Below, piece by piece: positions 21,217 to 31,873 of a stretch of 49,673 nucleotides of DNA. The notes beneath the pieces are model-generated. The model did not search any database. It was not told the origin of the DNA and worked only from the letters and a program-made list of their open reading frames with translations. Source of the stretch: Dentipellis sp. KUC8613 (Eukaryota; Basidiomycota; Agaricomycetes; Russulales; Hericiaceae). The stretch is taken from the NCBI GenBank assembly GCA_002286715.1, contig NSJX01000036.1, positions 5,512-55,184 of the forward strand, in the 5' to 3' direction. Position numbers and translations under genes: made by a program. Each line of letters opens with the position of its first letter. The first letter of the stretch is position 1.

Positions 21217-22398
21217 CTAATTTGCCAAGACTTTTCCATCACCTTTGAGTTCCTCTACTACAAACCGGGAACACTCCTCGAACAGCCCACCAGGCTTGCC
21301 AAACTTGTCCTCTGCCCCCTCCTGATAGTCGAACGAATGCTCCTCCCCGTCTACCACCCTCAACCGCCCCCGCGCCCCTACCCGCTGCAGTGCGGCAACC
21401 AGGGACTCTGACTCGCCAATCCGCACGGCCGTGTCCTGTGCCCCATGCACACACAGAGTCGGCGGCCAGCTCTCCGTCACATGCAACTGCGGGAACAGCA
21501 CCCGCGCCGCCGCCGGAACTTCCTCGCCCGCCTGCAGTGTGCCGCTCAGCGACGGTTCGTGGATGCCCGTATAATAGTCGAGAAACACGCCCAACTGCAG
21601 GTACAATCGCGCGAGCACCATACGCGGATGCGCGGGCCGGCCTGTCACGCTGCTGTACGCGAGCGGGACTCCTGATGTCGCCGGCTGCCGTGCGCTCGCT
21701 GGGTAGAGCCAATCCGCGTACGCGGCGGGATCCAGGAGCTCTCGTCCGCGGAAGAAGGGAGTTGTCTTAGCCGTTAGGTAGTGCGGCGTCTGTGAGGCCC
21801 GAAGGTCAGTAGGAAGACGACACTGAGGAACAGAGACATACGAGGAAGTCGCCGCCAAGGCCATACATAGACAGAACGGCGCGTGGGGCAGGGCGCACGT
21901 GGGCAGCAGCAAGATATGCACATAGTGCGCCCGCACTCGTGCCGGCGACCGCGAAGCGGGCGGGGTCGGGGGGCGGATGCAGATGCAGTGTGGCGTTGGG
22001 CGATGCGAAGAAGGCAAACAGATCATGGATATCGTCGAGGATGTCGTGCCCTGTTGAAGGTGGAATGAGGCGGTATTCGGCGGAGATGAAGGCAATCCCG
22101 ACAGAAGTGACTCGTTCTGGAGAAGAGCTTCTTGAGGTGGTGCAGGTGTGAGAGTGCCGAGTCGGGCGGACGTACCGTAGAGCCAGGTGGGAAACCAGCT
22201 TTTGCGGTCACCGACGGTGAGCCCGCCTCCATGAAAGTATATCAACGCAGGAACTGGTGACGCGTAATCATGCGATCCGCTGGATGAATCGCCGTCGCGG
22301 TTGGTGGTATCTTGAGGCGGGTAGAAATCGAGAAACAGCGAGATGTTGTCAACCTGTTTGTACACAATAGTCGTAGGGGTGAGTACAAGGGATGGCAT
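21217..22398 (-). CDS. Alpha/beta hydrolase (HSL/arylesterase-like)
   Basis: Three exons: 22398-22176, 22116-21842 and 21789-21217, 356 aa. Catalytic features are in the right order: oxyanion-hole HGGG (YFHGGGLTVGD), nucleophile elbow GTSAG in exon 2 (FAVAGTSAGALCAYLA), acid in CVHGAQDTAVRIGES and histidine in EEHSFDYQ. This is the alpha/beta-hydrolase-3 (HSL-like) layout of small-molecule esterases and carboxylesterases. No signal peptide or transmembrane segment, so cytosolic is likely. The natural substrate cannot be told from sequence. Introns are 59 and 52 nt with standard ends. Confidence 0.88.
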   Translation of the reverse strand: MPSLVLTPTTIVYKQVDNISLFLDFYPPQDTTNRDGDSSSGSHDYASPVPALIYFHGGGLTVGDRKSWFPTWLYGTSARLGTLTPAPPQEALLQNESLLSGLPSSPPNTASFHLQQGTTSSTISMICLPSSHRPTPHCICIRPPTPPASRSPARVRAHYVHILLLPTCALPHAPFCLCMALAATSSYVSVPQCRLPTDLRASQTPHYLTAKTTPFFRGRELLDPAAYADWLYPASARQPATSGVPLAYSSVTGRPAHPRMVLARLYLQLGVFLDYYTGIHEPSLSGTLQAGEEVPAAARVLFPQLHVTESWPPTLCVHGAQDTAVRIGESESLVAALQRVGARGRLRVVDGEEHSFDYQEGAEDKFGKPGGLFEECSRFVVEELKGDGKVLAN

Positions 22399-23569
22399 GG
22401 TCGATACAATGTCGTTCGTTTCTGAGGCCCGGTGACCTCAGAAGGTTGAGATCGAAGGAGGTCTAAGAGATGAGCGTGGGGAATCGAATACCGATGACAG
22501 GATACAGATGGAACCTATACTATTTCCGCGGCTGTTGACAACGGAAAGACTAGGGATGAAAGGTTATAGAAGCCTCAATATGGGCAGCGCATTGCCATTG
22601 TGTTCTCGTTGAGGATGAACAGCGAGTACAAGCGGAAGTCACCAAGTCAACACCGTCGATCTCGGCTAAGCGCCACGGTGCCGAGGAGATGGTGGCGTCA
22701 CTTGAGCGCCTCTGTCGCTCGGCTATCGAATTTCTTCAAACTTCTTTCTGCCTACCTACGTTGTGAGTACAGGCGACTGGCGGAATTCGTTGACTCTCGA
22801 GCCAGCCATGTATAAAAGGGATGTGGTCCGAAACTAAATCGAACATCCAGGAATTCAGCCTTCATTCAAGCTTCCAGACGAGGTTAACCTTGTCGAAACC
22901 TAATGGTGAACAGCAATCGACTGCAACGTTCGCACCATGGCACTTCGGATCTCGTAGGTGAGACCTGTTCTATTGCATGGCACAGACGGGCCGAAGGAGA
23001 ACATCACAAAATATGACGTGTAGCCTGCTGCCGCGTGCCCCGTTCTGATAGTATTCGACGTCCATAACAATGCTACGCAGCAGCCTCACCTGACAATCTG
23101 GACAACCCTGGCCTATCGCCCCATCTCTACCGTCAAGGCGGCGCAAAGCTCCGGTCGAATTACTTGGCCTTTCGGGACGAGGCTAATACCGACTATACCG
23201 TGTACGGTCTCTCACACTTCGAAAGATCATATGCACGGCCTATAAACAGTACAGAAGACTCGTTACCCCGACAACTTTCGCCGTTGTGGCGTCGGGTTCT
23301 GTGACATGGAAATTACAGCCAATACCGACTAGAATTACATCGTGAGGCCCGACATCCCGACGCATACCCGACGCAACTGCCTCCGGTATCACCGCGGCCG
23401 CCCGCGCCCCGCCCATCGACATCACCATACACTCCGCAACGATGGCGACCTCCGAATCCCGACGTCAGCCATCCCGTCGCCGAGCGCGTCCGTCCCACGC
23501 TGTCACCCACAGACAGCCGCAGCAGCCCACCCCTGCGCGGACGTGCCCACGGGCCCAGGCAGGGCACAT
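22399..23569. other. Intergenic region, no gene supported
   Basis: About 1.2 kb. A plus-strand TATAAAAG at about 22812-22820 is a plausible core promoter element but has no convincing ORF downstream. Nothing else is recognised. Confidence 0.4.
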
Positions 23570-24312
23570 TCAAACGAGCCCAGGCACGAACCACCACCTC
23601 ACGCGCCTCGCGTAGTCCTCCCACTCCTTCCCGAACTGCCGCCGCATCTCCTCGTCCTCGGCGGCCGCGCGGCGCGTCGCGCACGCGAGGGCCCACGCCC
23701 ACCACGCGGCCCAGTACGCGAGCACGGGCGCGCCGCCGGGGCGCAGGAGCCCGGACTCCATGAGCCCACCGCCGCGCGTGAGCTGCGCGGTGGTGAGCCC
23801 GCCGACGAGGAGCAGCGAGCCGAGGTAGCTCGGGTGGCGCACGATGCCGTACGGGCCGCTCGTCACGAGCTTGTGATCGTCGCAGACGGCGAGGTCGAAT
23901 GTAAAGAGTTTGCCGAGCGTGCGGAAGCATGTGAGGCGCAGGGCGCTGCCTGCCACGGTCATGGTCACGCCCAACAGGAACGGGATCGTGATCCGCTGGT
24001 GCGCGTGGATCGTGAGGCCGAGCGGGGTGAGTGCGTTCGTGGGGAGATGCGGGGCAAGCACGGCGAGCGTGTCTAGGAGCAAGCAGGCCAAGATGAAGGG
24101 ACGCTGCAGCTGTGCGGCGATGCGGGTTGAGTTTGGGCTGATATGTGCTACAGGGAGTAGGGGCTTACTGCGAAAATGAGCGGGGCGAAGCGCATGACGA
24201 AGATCTCTTCTGTGTTGTAGCGGCCCTTGGTGGGCGTTTTGTTTGGCGGCGTCGTCGCGAGCTGTGTGAAGATGGTCTCAACCGCCACGAGGGCGACGCG
24301 TATGAGAGACAT
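23570..24312 (-). CDS. ICMT/Ste14-like methyltransferase, paralogue 1
   Basis: Two exons: 24312-24169 and 24109-23570, 227 aa (two adjacent acceptors, CACAG and CTGCAG, would differ by two residues). Multi-pass membrane protein. The diagnostic block is CFRTLGKLFTF...HKLVTSGPYGIVRHPSYLG, then EDEEMRRQFGKEWEDYARRV near the C-terminus, the isoprenylcysteine carboxyl methyltransferase signature (SAM and substrate site). True ICMT methylates the farnesyl-cysteine of CaaX proteins at the ER. Basidiomycetes have many shorter ICMT-like proteins of unknown substrate, so the exact reaction is inferred. Same intron position as paralogues 2 and 3. Confidence 0.87.
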
Positions 24313-25123
24313 GGTGGGTATGGTGGGAGGATTGGTGTCCTTGTACACGGGGGGACCCAGCTGCCTATATATACGTCCCTGCACGTCTCACGGTGATGAG
24401 GTGCGAACATCATCTGTGACTACCCGCAGGGCGAAGGTGCGCGAAGGGCAGAACCACTGTCGGCAGATGTCAATAGGGTGCATTGCCTATGTATGTCCAG
24501 GGGCCCATCGATGTCCGAGGACTTGGTCCAAAAGGATCCGGGCCCTCCGCGGAGGAACGAAGGATGTCACGAAGGACAGCCATACCGGGCAAATGTTACG
24601 GAGATGAGCTTGTAGGGTGAGAGGATATGGGCGGGGCCGCACAGCACATCGTGTTTAAACTGACAGCAAGCAGGAAAAAGGGAAATGACGACGCACACGA
24701 TGCAATGTCAATCATTGATCAAGCTTTAGGGTTGCTTGCTGAGGACGTGATTGGAGGATTCTGGTGGCAACCCTGGCGAATTCCGAGCGTTGAGCGATGA
24801 CGATGGCTAGGCAAGAACGTGGAGGGCAGACGTCGAGGGCGGAATGGACTCCCATATGTGGTCTTTACACGGTAAATTTACACCATCCGGTTGTGTATAT
24901 ACAAGGTATGTATGTTGCATGACTACATGGATATCTGAGTGAGATGGAAATGGTGAGATCGAGTAAAGCGTCCCGACGGGAAGAGCATAAAGCTAGGCAG
25001 ACAAGAAGCACTGACCAAGTGAAAGCAAAGTATTGGCCGCACCGCACCGGGCGCGAACACAGCATAGAAAACATGCCAATATATGAAATGAAGATATCTA
25101 AAGATGCGTGCGTTGCCTGTCGT
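24313..25123. other. Intergenic region, no gene supported
   Basis: About 0.8 kb between paralogue 1 and the end of the FAD monooxygenase. No coding frame, RNA gene or repeat is recognised. Confidence 0.45.
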
Positions 25124-27109
25124 TTACTCCACATCCTCCTCGTGTAGCGTCATGTTGATCGAGATGCCGTCGAACAATCGCCCCTCGTTCATCTTGGAGC
25201 GCTCGCGCAGGAGTCCCCAGTGCACCCACCAGTCGTCTGCCGCGTCAAATGCGTTGTACGCCCAGATCTCGCTGACGCCGGCCCATTGAATCGCCAGCGC
25301 GTTCTCGTCGAAGACCTCGTCATCGCGCTTCTGCCCCGCCCGGAGTTTCTCGTCACGCTCATCACGCTCGGGACCGGGTGGCAGCTGCGACACGATGCGG
25401 TTCAGCTTGTCAAAGTTGTACAGGACTTCGACGCGCGACTGGCGGATCTCCTGGTAGGCGTAAAGCAGCGGCGCGACGAGATCGGGGCTGTGGCAGCGGG
25501 AGAAGAGCCTGCCGAGGACCGCGGCGTCTTCGACGACCGCGCTGCAGTTGTTGGTGCCGCAGTGCTGTTTATGGCAGGTGAGTTGCTGGATCGGGCGGAA
25601 CACGTGTTCTACTCACGAGAACGGGATGGGCTGCCTCGCCGACGAGAACTACCCGCTCCGAGTCGTCTATCCACTCGCGCGCGGCAGGTCGTTCGCGACA
25701 GCGCAGCCGTATCGAGTCGCCCAGCTGCTTTCGGATCACTTGGATTCTGCTGGGCATCAGCCTGGACGTTCACACGTCAAAACACAAGCGCGCGCACCTC
25801 GGCTCAAGCCCGTCCAGCGGGATCGCGTCGCCAGGAATACTCGTGTCCCAGCCCTCTTCGGCGTCCTCGGGCAACTCCATGTGCAACATAAACTCCATGC
25901 TAAATTCACCGGGGCGCTGTGAAGGTGTCAGTGGGAGCACAGAACCGACGCGGGCAGACGCCAACATACAATTGGGTAACCTGTCCGGCGCGGGCGGAGT
26001 CACGCGGGGCTCAGACAGGCAAGACAAGGGAGGCACTCACACATCGCGTTCTGGAACGTCCCCGTCCACATCGGCCAGCCCCCCGACGCGAACTGCCGCA
26101 GGTCCGCCTCCTCCTCGATCTTGCGGTCCGCCTGCAGAACCGAGATGTACACCGTGCGTTCGACGAAGATTTCCTGTTCGGGGAAATGCTCGACCGCCGC
26201 GCGCACGACGCTGCTGTACCCGTCCGCACCCACAACAATGTCCGCGCTGTGTGTCGCGCCGCTCGTGAGCCGGATTGTCGGTTTGGCGGGCGGCGGGCCT
26301 GCGCTTGTCCCGTTGGTGAGATGATGCGAATGAGCGTGGTTCGGCGAGGACGGCGGGTGCTCGTTGAGCCCATTCAGCTGCGGCTGCGCGAGGCGCGATG
26401 AGGGCGCAGGTGAGCTCGAATGCCGCCCTGGTGTCGGCGGTCTGCTATCCGATGAAAATGTGTGCTGGCTGAGGGAGCGCATCGGCACGGGCGCTGGGGC
26501 GCTGACCGATTCGATGGGGCTGTTGAAGTGCACCTCGACGCCATTCGCGAGCGCGAGGTCGTATAACATTTGCACGAGGTCTTGGTGCTGCGGCGGCGAC
26601 GTCAGCCTGCGGTGCGCAGGACAGCGAGGAGCAGACACGTACGTGCATCATGTAGAAGGATGCGCCCGCCTCTTTTATTAGAACTGCACGCCATTCGACG
26701 AAGGCGATCTTCTGACCGGTTATCACTGGAGGAAGAGCGATTGAGTTGACGACGCTGACCGTATGATATCAAAACTCACGGTCGAGGAATGTATATCCTG
26801 TGTACTTCACGCCCTTCGCCTCGAGCTGGGGTCCAAGACCCCATTCGACGAGGATACGGGTGAGGTTGGGCGGGACACGGACGCCGCCTGCGCGGCGGAC
26901 GAGAGTAGGCGCTGCCTCGAAGACTCGTACGCGATGTCCGGATAAGGCTAGCGAGCAAGCTGTGGCTAAGCCAGAGACACCTACAAAGATCAAACAAGAC
27001 ATGATCAAGATCAGGTGGGCGGATTGTCCGCAATTTCGCATACGAACGCACCTCCGCCGACAACGATGAAGTCAAGGGGGTACTCGGCGCGCCGGAGAGG
27101 TTGGACCAT
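25124..27109 (-). CDS. FAD-dependent monooxygenase (salicylate hydroxylase-like)
   Basis: Eight exons: 27109-27052, 26980-26780, 26725-26643, 26587-26041, 25980-25970, 25916-25798, 25746-25617 and 25564-25124, 529 aa. Motifs: dinucleotide-binding VVGGGVSGLATA (split by intron 1), the DG-type motif VVGADGYSSVVR, and VVLVGEAAHPVL corresponding to GD-type FAD binding. These place it in the class A flavoprotein hydroxylases, which hydroxylate aromatic or related substrates with NAD(P)H and O2. Exon 5 is an 11-nt microexon that supplies YPI before RPGEF (the usual GYPIR-like motif). Odd: a Ser/Pro/His-rich low-complexity insert at about residues 142-215 sits inside the FAD/substrate region. Its neighbours are ICMT-like genes in the same orientation. 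Substrate unknown. Confidence 0.9.
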
Positions 27110-28485
27110 GGTGTGGCTTTTGGGGGTGGGTCGCGCGGAGGAGAGCGGTGGGAGGAAGGAATCAAGAGGAAAGACGTGCGTGCGGAAGGGGCGCGTCAAT
27201 ATAAGCGTCACGAAAAGAAGGCTGTGATGATGATCTGAGGGACTCTGAATACTTACTTGAGATGGACGGTTGAGGACTGACAATCAATTGATGACCGCAA
27301 GCGCTGAGTCCACGATAGCGCGCCCTATAGAAGGTAATCCTCTTGGTTACACTCGTGACTGAAGGCCCGGAAGCTCCTGCTCCGTGTACCACAAGCCGTG
27401 CTTGGGTCTTGCTAAGACCTTGCCAGAGAGGCTTCGATTCCGAGTTACGTAGCAACGCAAGGCAACGCAAGGCAACGCCTGGCCAGTGGCCACGCACACC
27501 CCCTTCGCCCGACCCGGAAGAAGCTGGAGGAGTCTGATGGATTCAGGAGCTTGTTATCAGCGCGACATCAGGACAGCGACACAGGGCGGACGGGAGCAAA
27601 GCATGGGAAGTCGTGCAGGAGGAGGATGCGCATGTCGCGCGCCACCCTGGTGCAAGTCCTCGATGATCGGGCCTTGTCTGCCGCGGGCCGCCCCCGTCCG
27701 CAACGCAAAAACTCGAGCTGCAATCCACTCTCCATCCTCGTTCAACCCACCCGAAACGTCTGATGTCCGGCGACATGCCCACGCCGTCCGTCTCTATCGC
27801 CGACCGTTCTCAGCTCCTGTCGCGCAATACTATAACTCGAATCTGATGGAACGTGAGACGCCCCCTCCGCGTTTCTCTCTGGCATCACACCCGCCACGTC
27901 CTTCTGATCTTCGCAATGGTGCGCCCTTGGGCTGCGTCTTATGTCAGGTATCCAATTCTGCTGAGACGCCCGTCTTACGGCCCTCCATGGCACCGGCCGC
28001 GGCTTTTCGGAACAGTAAGCTGCTTGACGCGCTCATACATCCATAAAGCCTGGTGGCGGCAGAGAAACTTAGTATGTAACCCGACCTGTGTACCGTCATG
28101 GAAGGGGGCCTGCGCCAGCGTGGACGCCACACAGGCGCGCAACTCTGACTGGGCGACGTTCTGTCCACGCCAGGGGCGGGTCTGGCTATCACCGAAGATG
28201 GTCGTCTCTTATTTTATCATCATCTCAGTGTACGGTGCCGTAGTGCACCCTCACAGGCGTCGTCTGTGCGACCAACGAGATCTCTCACCCAATAACGAGG
28301 AAGATTGTGCATGGGAGCCAGGTTCGAGTGTCCAACGGAATTCAGTCCCATGGATCACCCATTACTCACGGTATTCAGATGAAACCGCTTTGTAAACACA
28401 TTCACAGACATCTCGTCGTAGCGCGTCCATGGCCATCTGCGCAGCACCGCAACTCCATCGTCCACCGTGCCCTCGACCTCAGACG
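27110..28485. other. Intergenic region, no gene supported
   Basis: About 1.4 kb. Long plus-strand frames exist (27,486-28,046; 27,853-28,395) but overlap one another, lack recognisable motifs and show no coherent splicing. A small tandem repeat (CAACGCAAGG-like, about three units) lies near 27449-27480. Confidence 0.4.
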
Positions 28486-29249
28486 CTAAAACACCCCGGG
28501 GACAAGCCTGTACGCGACCCTCTTCGCCCACCTCTCCCACTCTTCGCCAAACTCCCTCCGCATCATCTCGTCCTCCACCCTCGTCCGCACCACGAAGTTG
28601 CCCACCAGGAACACCGTCATCGCGGCCCACAGCGCGCCCATCGCGCGCCCCGCGGGCACGCCGCACTCGCGCACCCACGCGCCGGGCCCGAACATGCACA
28701 GCGCGACGCCCGCCCACGCGAGCGTGCCCGCGACGTAGCTCGGGTGCCGCACGACGCTGTACGGGCCCTGCGTCACGAGCGCGTGCGCGCGCCGCACCGT
28801 GAGCTCGTACGTGAAGAGCCGGCCGAGTGCGCGGTAGCACGCGACGCGCACGGCGCCGCCTGCGAGGGCCAGCACGGCGCCTGCGAGGAGCGCGCGGGAC
28901 GGCTGGATGCGCGTGGCGGTGTGTGCGGGAGCGAGTATGGCGAGCAGGCGTGCGGCTAGCGGTGACGTGGATTGCGCGCGCAGGGCAAGTAGAGCGGCGA
29001 CTTCGCAGAGTGTCTCTGCCCAGACGATGCTCTGCATGCGCGTTTGGATCTTAGCAGGCGCGTAGGTGGACGCGAAAGGATGCTTACCTTTGCGAGGAAC
29101 GGCACCCAGCGCACGGTCTTCACGAAGAACGCCTCGGCGCCGTGCGCCACCTTCTTGTCGCTGCCCTCCGGCGGCGGGTTGGGCGGCGTCATGGTGGCGT
29201 GGTTGCTCAACGCAACAGCAAGTATGATAGGGATGCGGGCGAGCGACAT
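28486..29249 (-). CDS. ICMT/Ste14-like methyltransferase, paralogue 2
   Basis: Two exons: 29249-29088 and 29031-28486, 235 aa. It begins MSLARIPIILAVAL, like the other two copies (MSLIR, MSLLK). Signature: CYRALGRLFTYELTV...ALVTQGPYSVVRHPSYVAG and EDEMMRREFGEEWERWAKRV. Multi-pass hydrophobic profile, probably ER membrane. The second exon is strongly GC-rich with many alanines. The intron after AK has a GTAAGC donor and ATGCAG acceptor. Methyl acceptor unknown; see paralogue 1 for the family caveat. Confidence 0.87.
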
Positions 29250-30143
29250 CGTAGGCGGTTAGGCACTCTTGGTGACCTGGTCGACTGGCTGCTGGCGCGT
29301 GCGATATATGGACGCTCCTCGCTCTCTCTCTGAACCGAAGAACTATGGTCACGCCGTGTCTTTTTCTTCTCTTCTCTCTTCTCTGGTCTTCTGGGAATCC
29401 TCGCTGCGTGGTGGGATTCCACACTCGCCATCGATACCGCCGGCACATCTCTCAATTCGGTCTGCTCACTGGGCACGCCAGCGTCAATACTCGACTAGCC
29501 TCGGGCCTCGCACGGAACGCCGAGAAGCTACTGCTTTGGCTCTCAGGACTGCGCGATGGTGCTATAGCCGCGGCGCTCGCTCTACAATCGCAGGGGGCCG
29601 GTATCATCGCGCATACTCTGCCACCAGGCCCGCTGCTCGGGAAAATCACTGGCTTGCAGAGGTCCACTTCCGTGGGTGCTCCGTGTCAGGCCAAAAGTTC
29701 TCACTGTGCGTCTTCGAGCCCCACGAACGCAGTGCTCATGGTTGATTCGGAGGATGGTTTGGATGCCGCCGGGTGGCGAGACGAAGCGGCACCCGATATC
29801 TCTACTCACCCCTGGCTATTTGTGGACCAGTGTATAGAACTGCGGATGCATTGATTGTATGGGCTACCAGTGGCGCAGATGATCATGAACGCGCTCGCCA
29901 GTGTTCCGGTGCGGTCACCGAACGGGCCCTTACACATGGATGCGTAGCGCTGCTTACCGTGTAACTGAATCATAAGCGGGGGCCTCAGTCAGGCATATAG
30001 TATGATAGTCCTCAACAAATTCATTTCTTACATGTTCCAAACAAAGCAAAGCAAGCGCCTCGTGCGTCAAAGCGTACTTACTGTAGAACGATCCTTCAAC
30101 TCAACCCCATGATCGCCACCGCTCGTGGACAAAGGGACATCTC
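29250..30143. other. Intergenic region with a doubtful plus-strand ORF
   Basis: A plus-strand frame from ATG 29345 to 29854 (169 aa) starts with a hydrophobic stretch (LFLLFSLLWSSG) that could mimic a signal peptide. Composition, overlapping open frames and lack of any motif make it doubtful. Nothing else is recognised. Confidence 0.3.
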
Positions 30144-30719
30144 TCACTGCTGCCTGTCCTCAGACGTACCAGGACTCCCCATCACACTTGCCATAATCGC
30201 ATGGACATCACCAGCTGCAGACGGGGCAGGCTCATCGTGCGTCCGCGACATAAAGGCCACAGCCATATCCTCGACGCACACCTCCTCCTGAAGCCGCTGG
30301 ACATGCCAGCGCAGGCTGCGCATCACTTGCTCGAATAACACTTACGAGTCGAGGTCAGCGCTTATCCAATGACGAAAACAAAGGACGAAGGCACGCCGGG
30401 CTGCGAGTCTCAGAGACGTACATTTCTCTTCCACCGCGGATTTCGGCTTGGGCAGCAGCACCGGGCCCGTCGTTGCGAGCACCTCGTCCTCGCGCGGCTC
30501 GTGCAGGCGCAGCGCGGCCATGATCCGGCCCTCAAACGCGTCGGGTGAGCATTCGGCGTCTTCGGCGCTCGTCGTGTCGGCTCCGTAGGCGGTGTCGATC
30601 GAGTCGCTGGGAGATGCGGCACGCTGGACGGATGGCGTGAAGGGGTCGACGTGCGTGTGCGTCTCGCGGAGGCCTTCGCGTTGGCGGATGCGGGGAGTGA
30701 AGAGGTGGGATGTCGACAT
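30144..30719 (-). CDS. Small hypothetical protein
   Basis: Two exons: 30719-30422 and 30340-30144, 164 aa. The intron (81 nt) has a GTACGT donor, CTGAC branch and AAG acceptor, and the frame is kept. The N-terminal half is polar and probably disordered (TPRIRQREGLRETHTH); the middle has a helical segment FEGRIMAALRLHEPREDEVL and exon 2 continues LFEQVMRSLRWHVQRLQEEV, a likely amphipathic or coiled-coil helix. No signal peptide or membrane segment. I do not recognise the family. It sits between two ICMT-like genes in the same orientation. Supported by splicing and frame rather than similarity. Confidence 0.6.
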
Positions 30720-31111
30720 GGTGGCTCGGGTGGAGGAGCTGTAGTAAGTAGGAGAGGACGCACCGCGGTATCTAGTACCAGTGAGCAGTTATAGGGTTGT
30801 TGAGACACGGCGCACAAAGGGCCTGTCGATGTCTCATTTGTCGTATCAATGGGACACGCGGAAGTCTTTGTGTTTCTGTTCATGAAGCGTCAAAGGGTCA
30901 AAGGGAAATTAACAGCACGTGCAGCTCCAACTGAAGCTCGATTGCAAAGAAACGCGTACAGTGTCATATCGGTGACCAAGTCTCTCGAAACTCTGTTTTA
31001 CATGAGACGAGTCGAGTACCGCATGTCTAGAACGCGCTGTACGGAAACTGAAAAGGAAAGCAAGTGAAGTGAGTCCAGTCAGAATCGTAAACGGAGGACG
31101 GATCCCACCCT
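30720..31111. other. Intergenic region
   Basis: About 390 bp between the small hypothetical gene and the 3' end of ICMT paralogue 3. Nothing recognised. Confidence 0.5.
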
Positions 31112-31873
31112 CTAGTAAACCCCAGGGAGAATTCTCCACCGAACCCTACTCGCCCACTCGTCCCACTCCTGCCCAAACTCCTTCTGCAGGAGCTTATCTT
31201 CTGCCGACGTTCTCCAGATCAAGACAGAGGATATCCACGTGAGGAAGGCGGTGAAGCCGCCTAACGCGGCCACGCCAGCTGTGCCGGTGAACCACCCCGA
31301 CGCCCGCAGCCACGAGCCAGGGCCGACAGCGGTCAGCCAGAAACCGGCGAGGCAGAACACCGCGCCTGTGTAGCTCGGGTGGCGCACCCACCCATACGGG
31401 CCCGACGTCACGAGCTTATGCTTGTCGCGCAGCGCAAGCTCGAAAGTGAAGAACCGCCCAAGAGTGCGGTAGCAGACGTAGCGGAGGAGGCTGGAGAATG
31501 TGATGAGTGCAGACCCGACGAGGAACGGCGTGGTGATTTCGACGTGGTGCAGCCCTACGGGGTGGCGCGCGAGGAATGGGAGGACCTCCTGCGCGTATGG
31601 GTGGGTGGGATTTGCGTGTGCGACAATCGCGGCCGCTTCGCCGAGGACGGCAACCCAGTATAGGGTCTGCATGGCCGTCACATCTCGACCCGACGAACGA
31701 TAAAGAATGTCGCGAACCTTAGTCATCGTGGGCCCCCATGTTATCCAGGAAGTGCCCCATTTGTCTTTGACTTTTGATGTTTCAGACGAAGGCGGGGTAG
31801 GGTTGGGAGACGTAAGGGTTAATTGGACGCTAAGGCCGTTGACGAAGAGGAAGGGCAACTTCAAGAGCGACAT
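31112..31873 (-). CDS. ICMT/Ste14-like methyltransferase, paralogue 3
   Basis: It can be read as one uninterrupted ORF of 253 aa, but I favour two exons (31873-31718 and 31666-31112, 236 aa). A 51-nt GT-AG segment (31717-31667) lies exactly where paralogues 1 and 2 have their intron, ends in the same ATGCAG acceptor as paralogue 2, and its removal aligns MTK|TLYW with AK|SIVW. Signature: CYRTLGRFFTFELAL...HKLVTSGPYGWVRHPSYTG and EDKLLQKEFGQEWDEWASRV. Several membrane helices. Because the intron is 3n long and stop-free, retained-intron protein is possible. Methyl acceptor unknown. Confidence 0.87.
   Translation of the reverse strand: MSLLKLPFLFVNGLSVQLTLTSPNPTPPSSETSKVKDKWGTSWITWGPTMTKVRDILYRSSGRDVTAMQTLYWVAVLGEAAAIVAHANPTHPYAQEVLPFLARHPVGLHHVEITTPFLVGSALITFSSLLRYVCYRTLGRFFTFELALRDKHKLVTSGPYGWVRHPSYTGAVFCLAGFWLTAVGPGSWLRASGWFTGTAGVAALGGFTAFLTWISSVLIWRTSAEDKLLQKEFGQEWDEWASRVRWRILPGVY

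Noticed and set aside
23342..24076. 244-aa plus-strand ORF over ICMT paralogue 1
   Set aside because: Antisense shadow of a GC-rich gene; the minus strand has the full ICMT signature and a conserved intron.
27486..28395. Two overlapping plus-strand ORFs of 180-186 aa
   Set aside because: They overlap in different frames, lack recognisable motifs, and no splice-consistent model extends either one.
29345..29854. 169-aa plus-strand ORF with hydrophobic start
   Set aside because: Other frames over the same DNA are also open, and no motif or splice pattern supports it; kept only as a note in the gap entry.
22399..31111. Mating pheromone precursor (CaaX) genes near the ICMT-like paralogues
   Set aside because: I looked at the short ORFs here for a C-terminal CaaX and a Ste3-type receptor and found neither, so a mating-locus reading is not supported.
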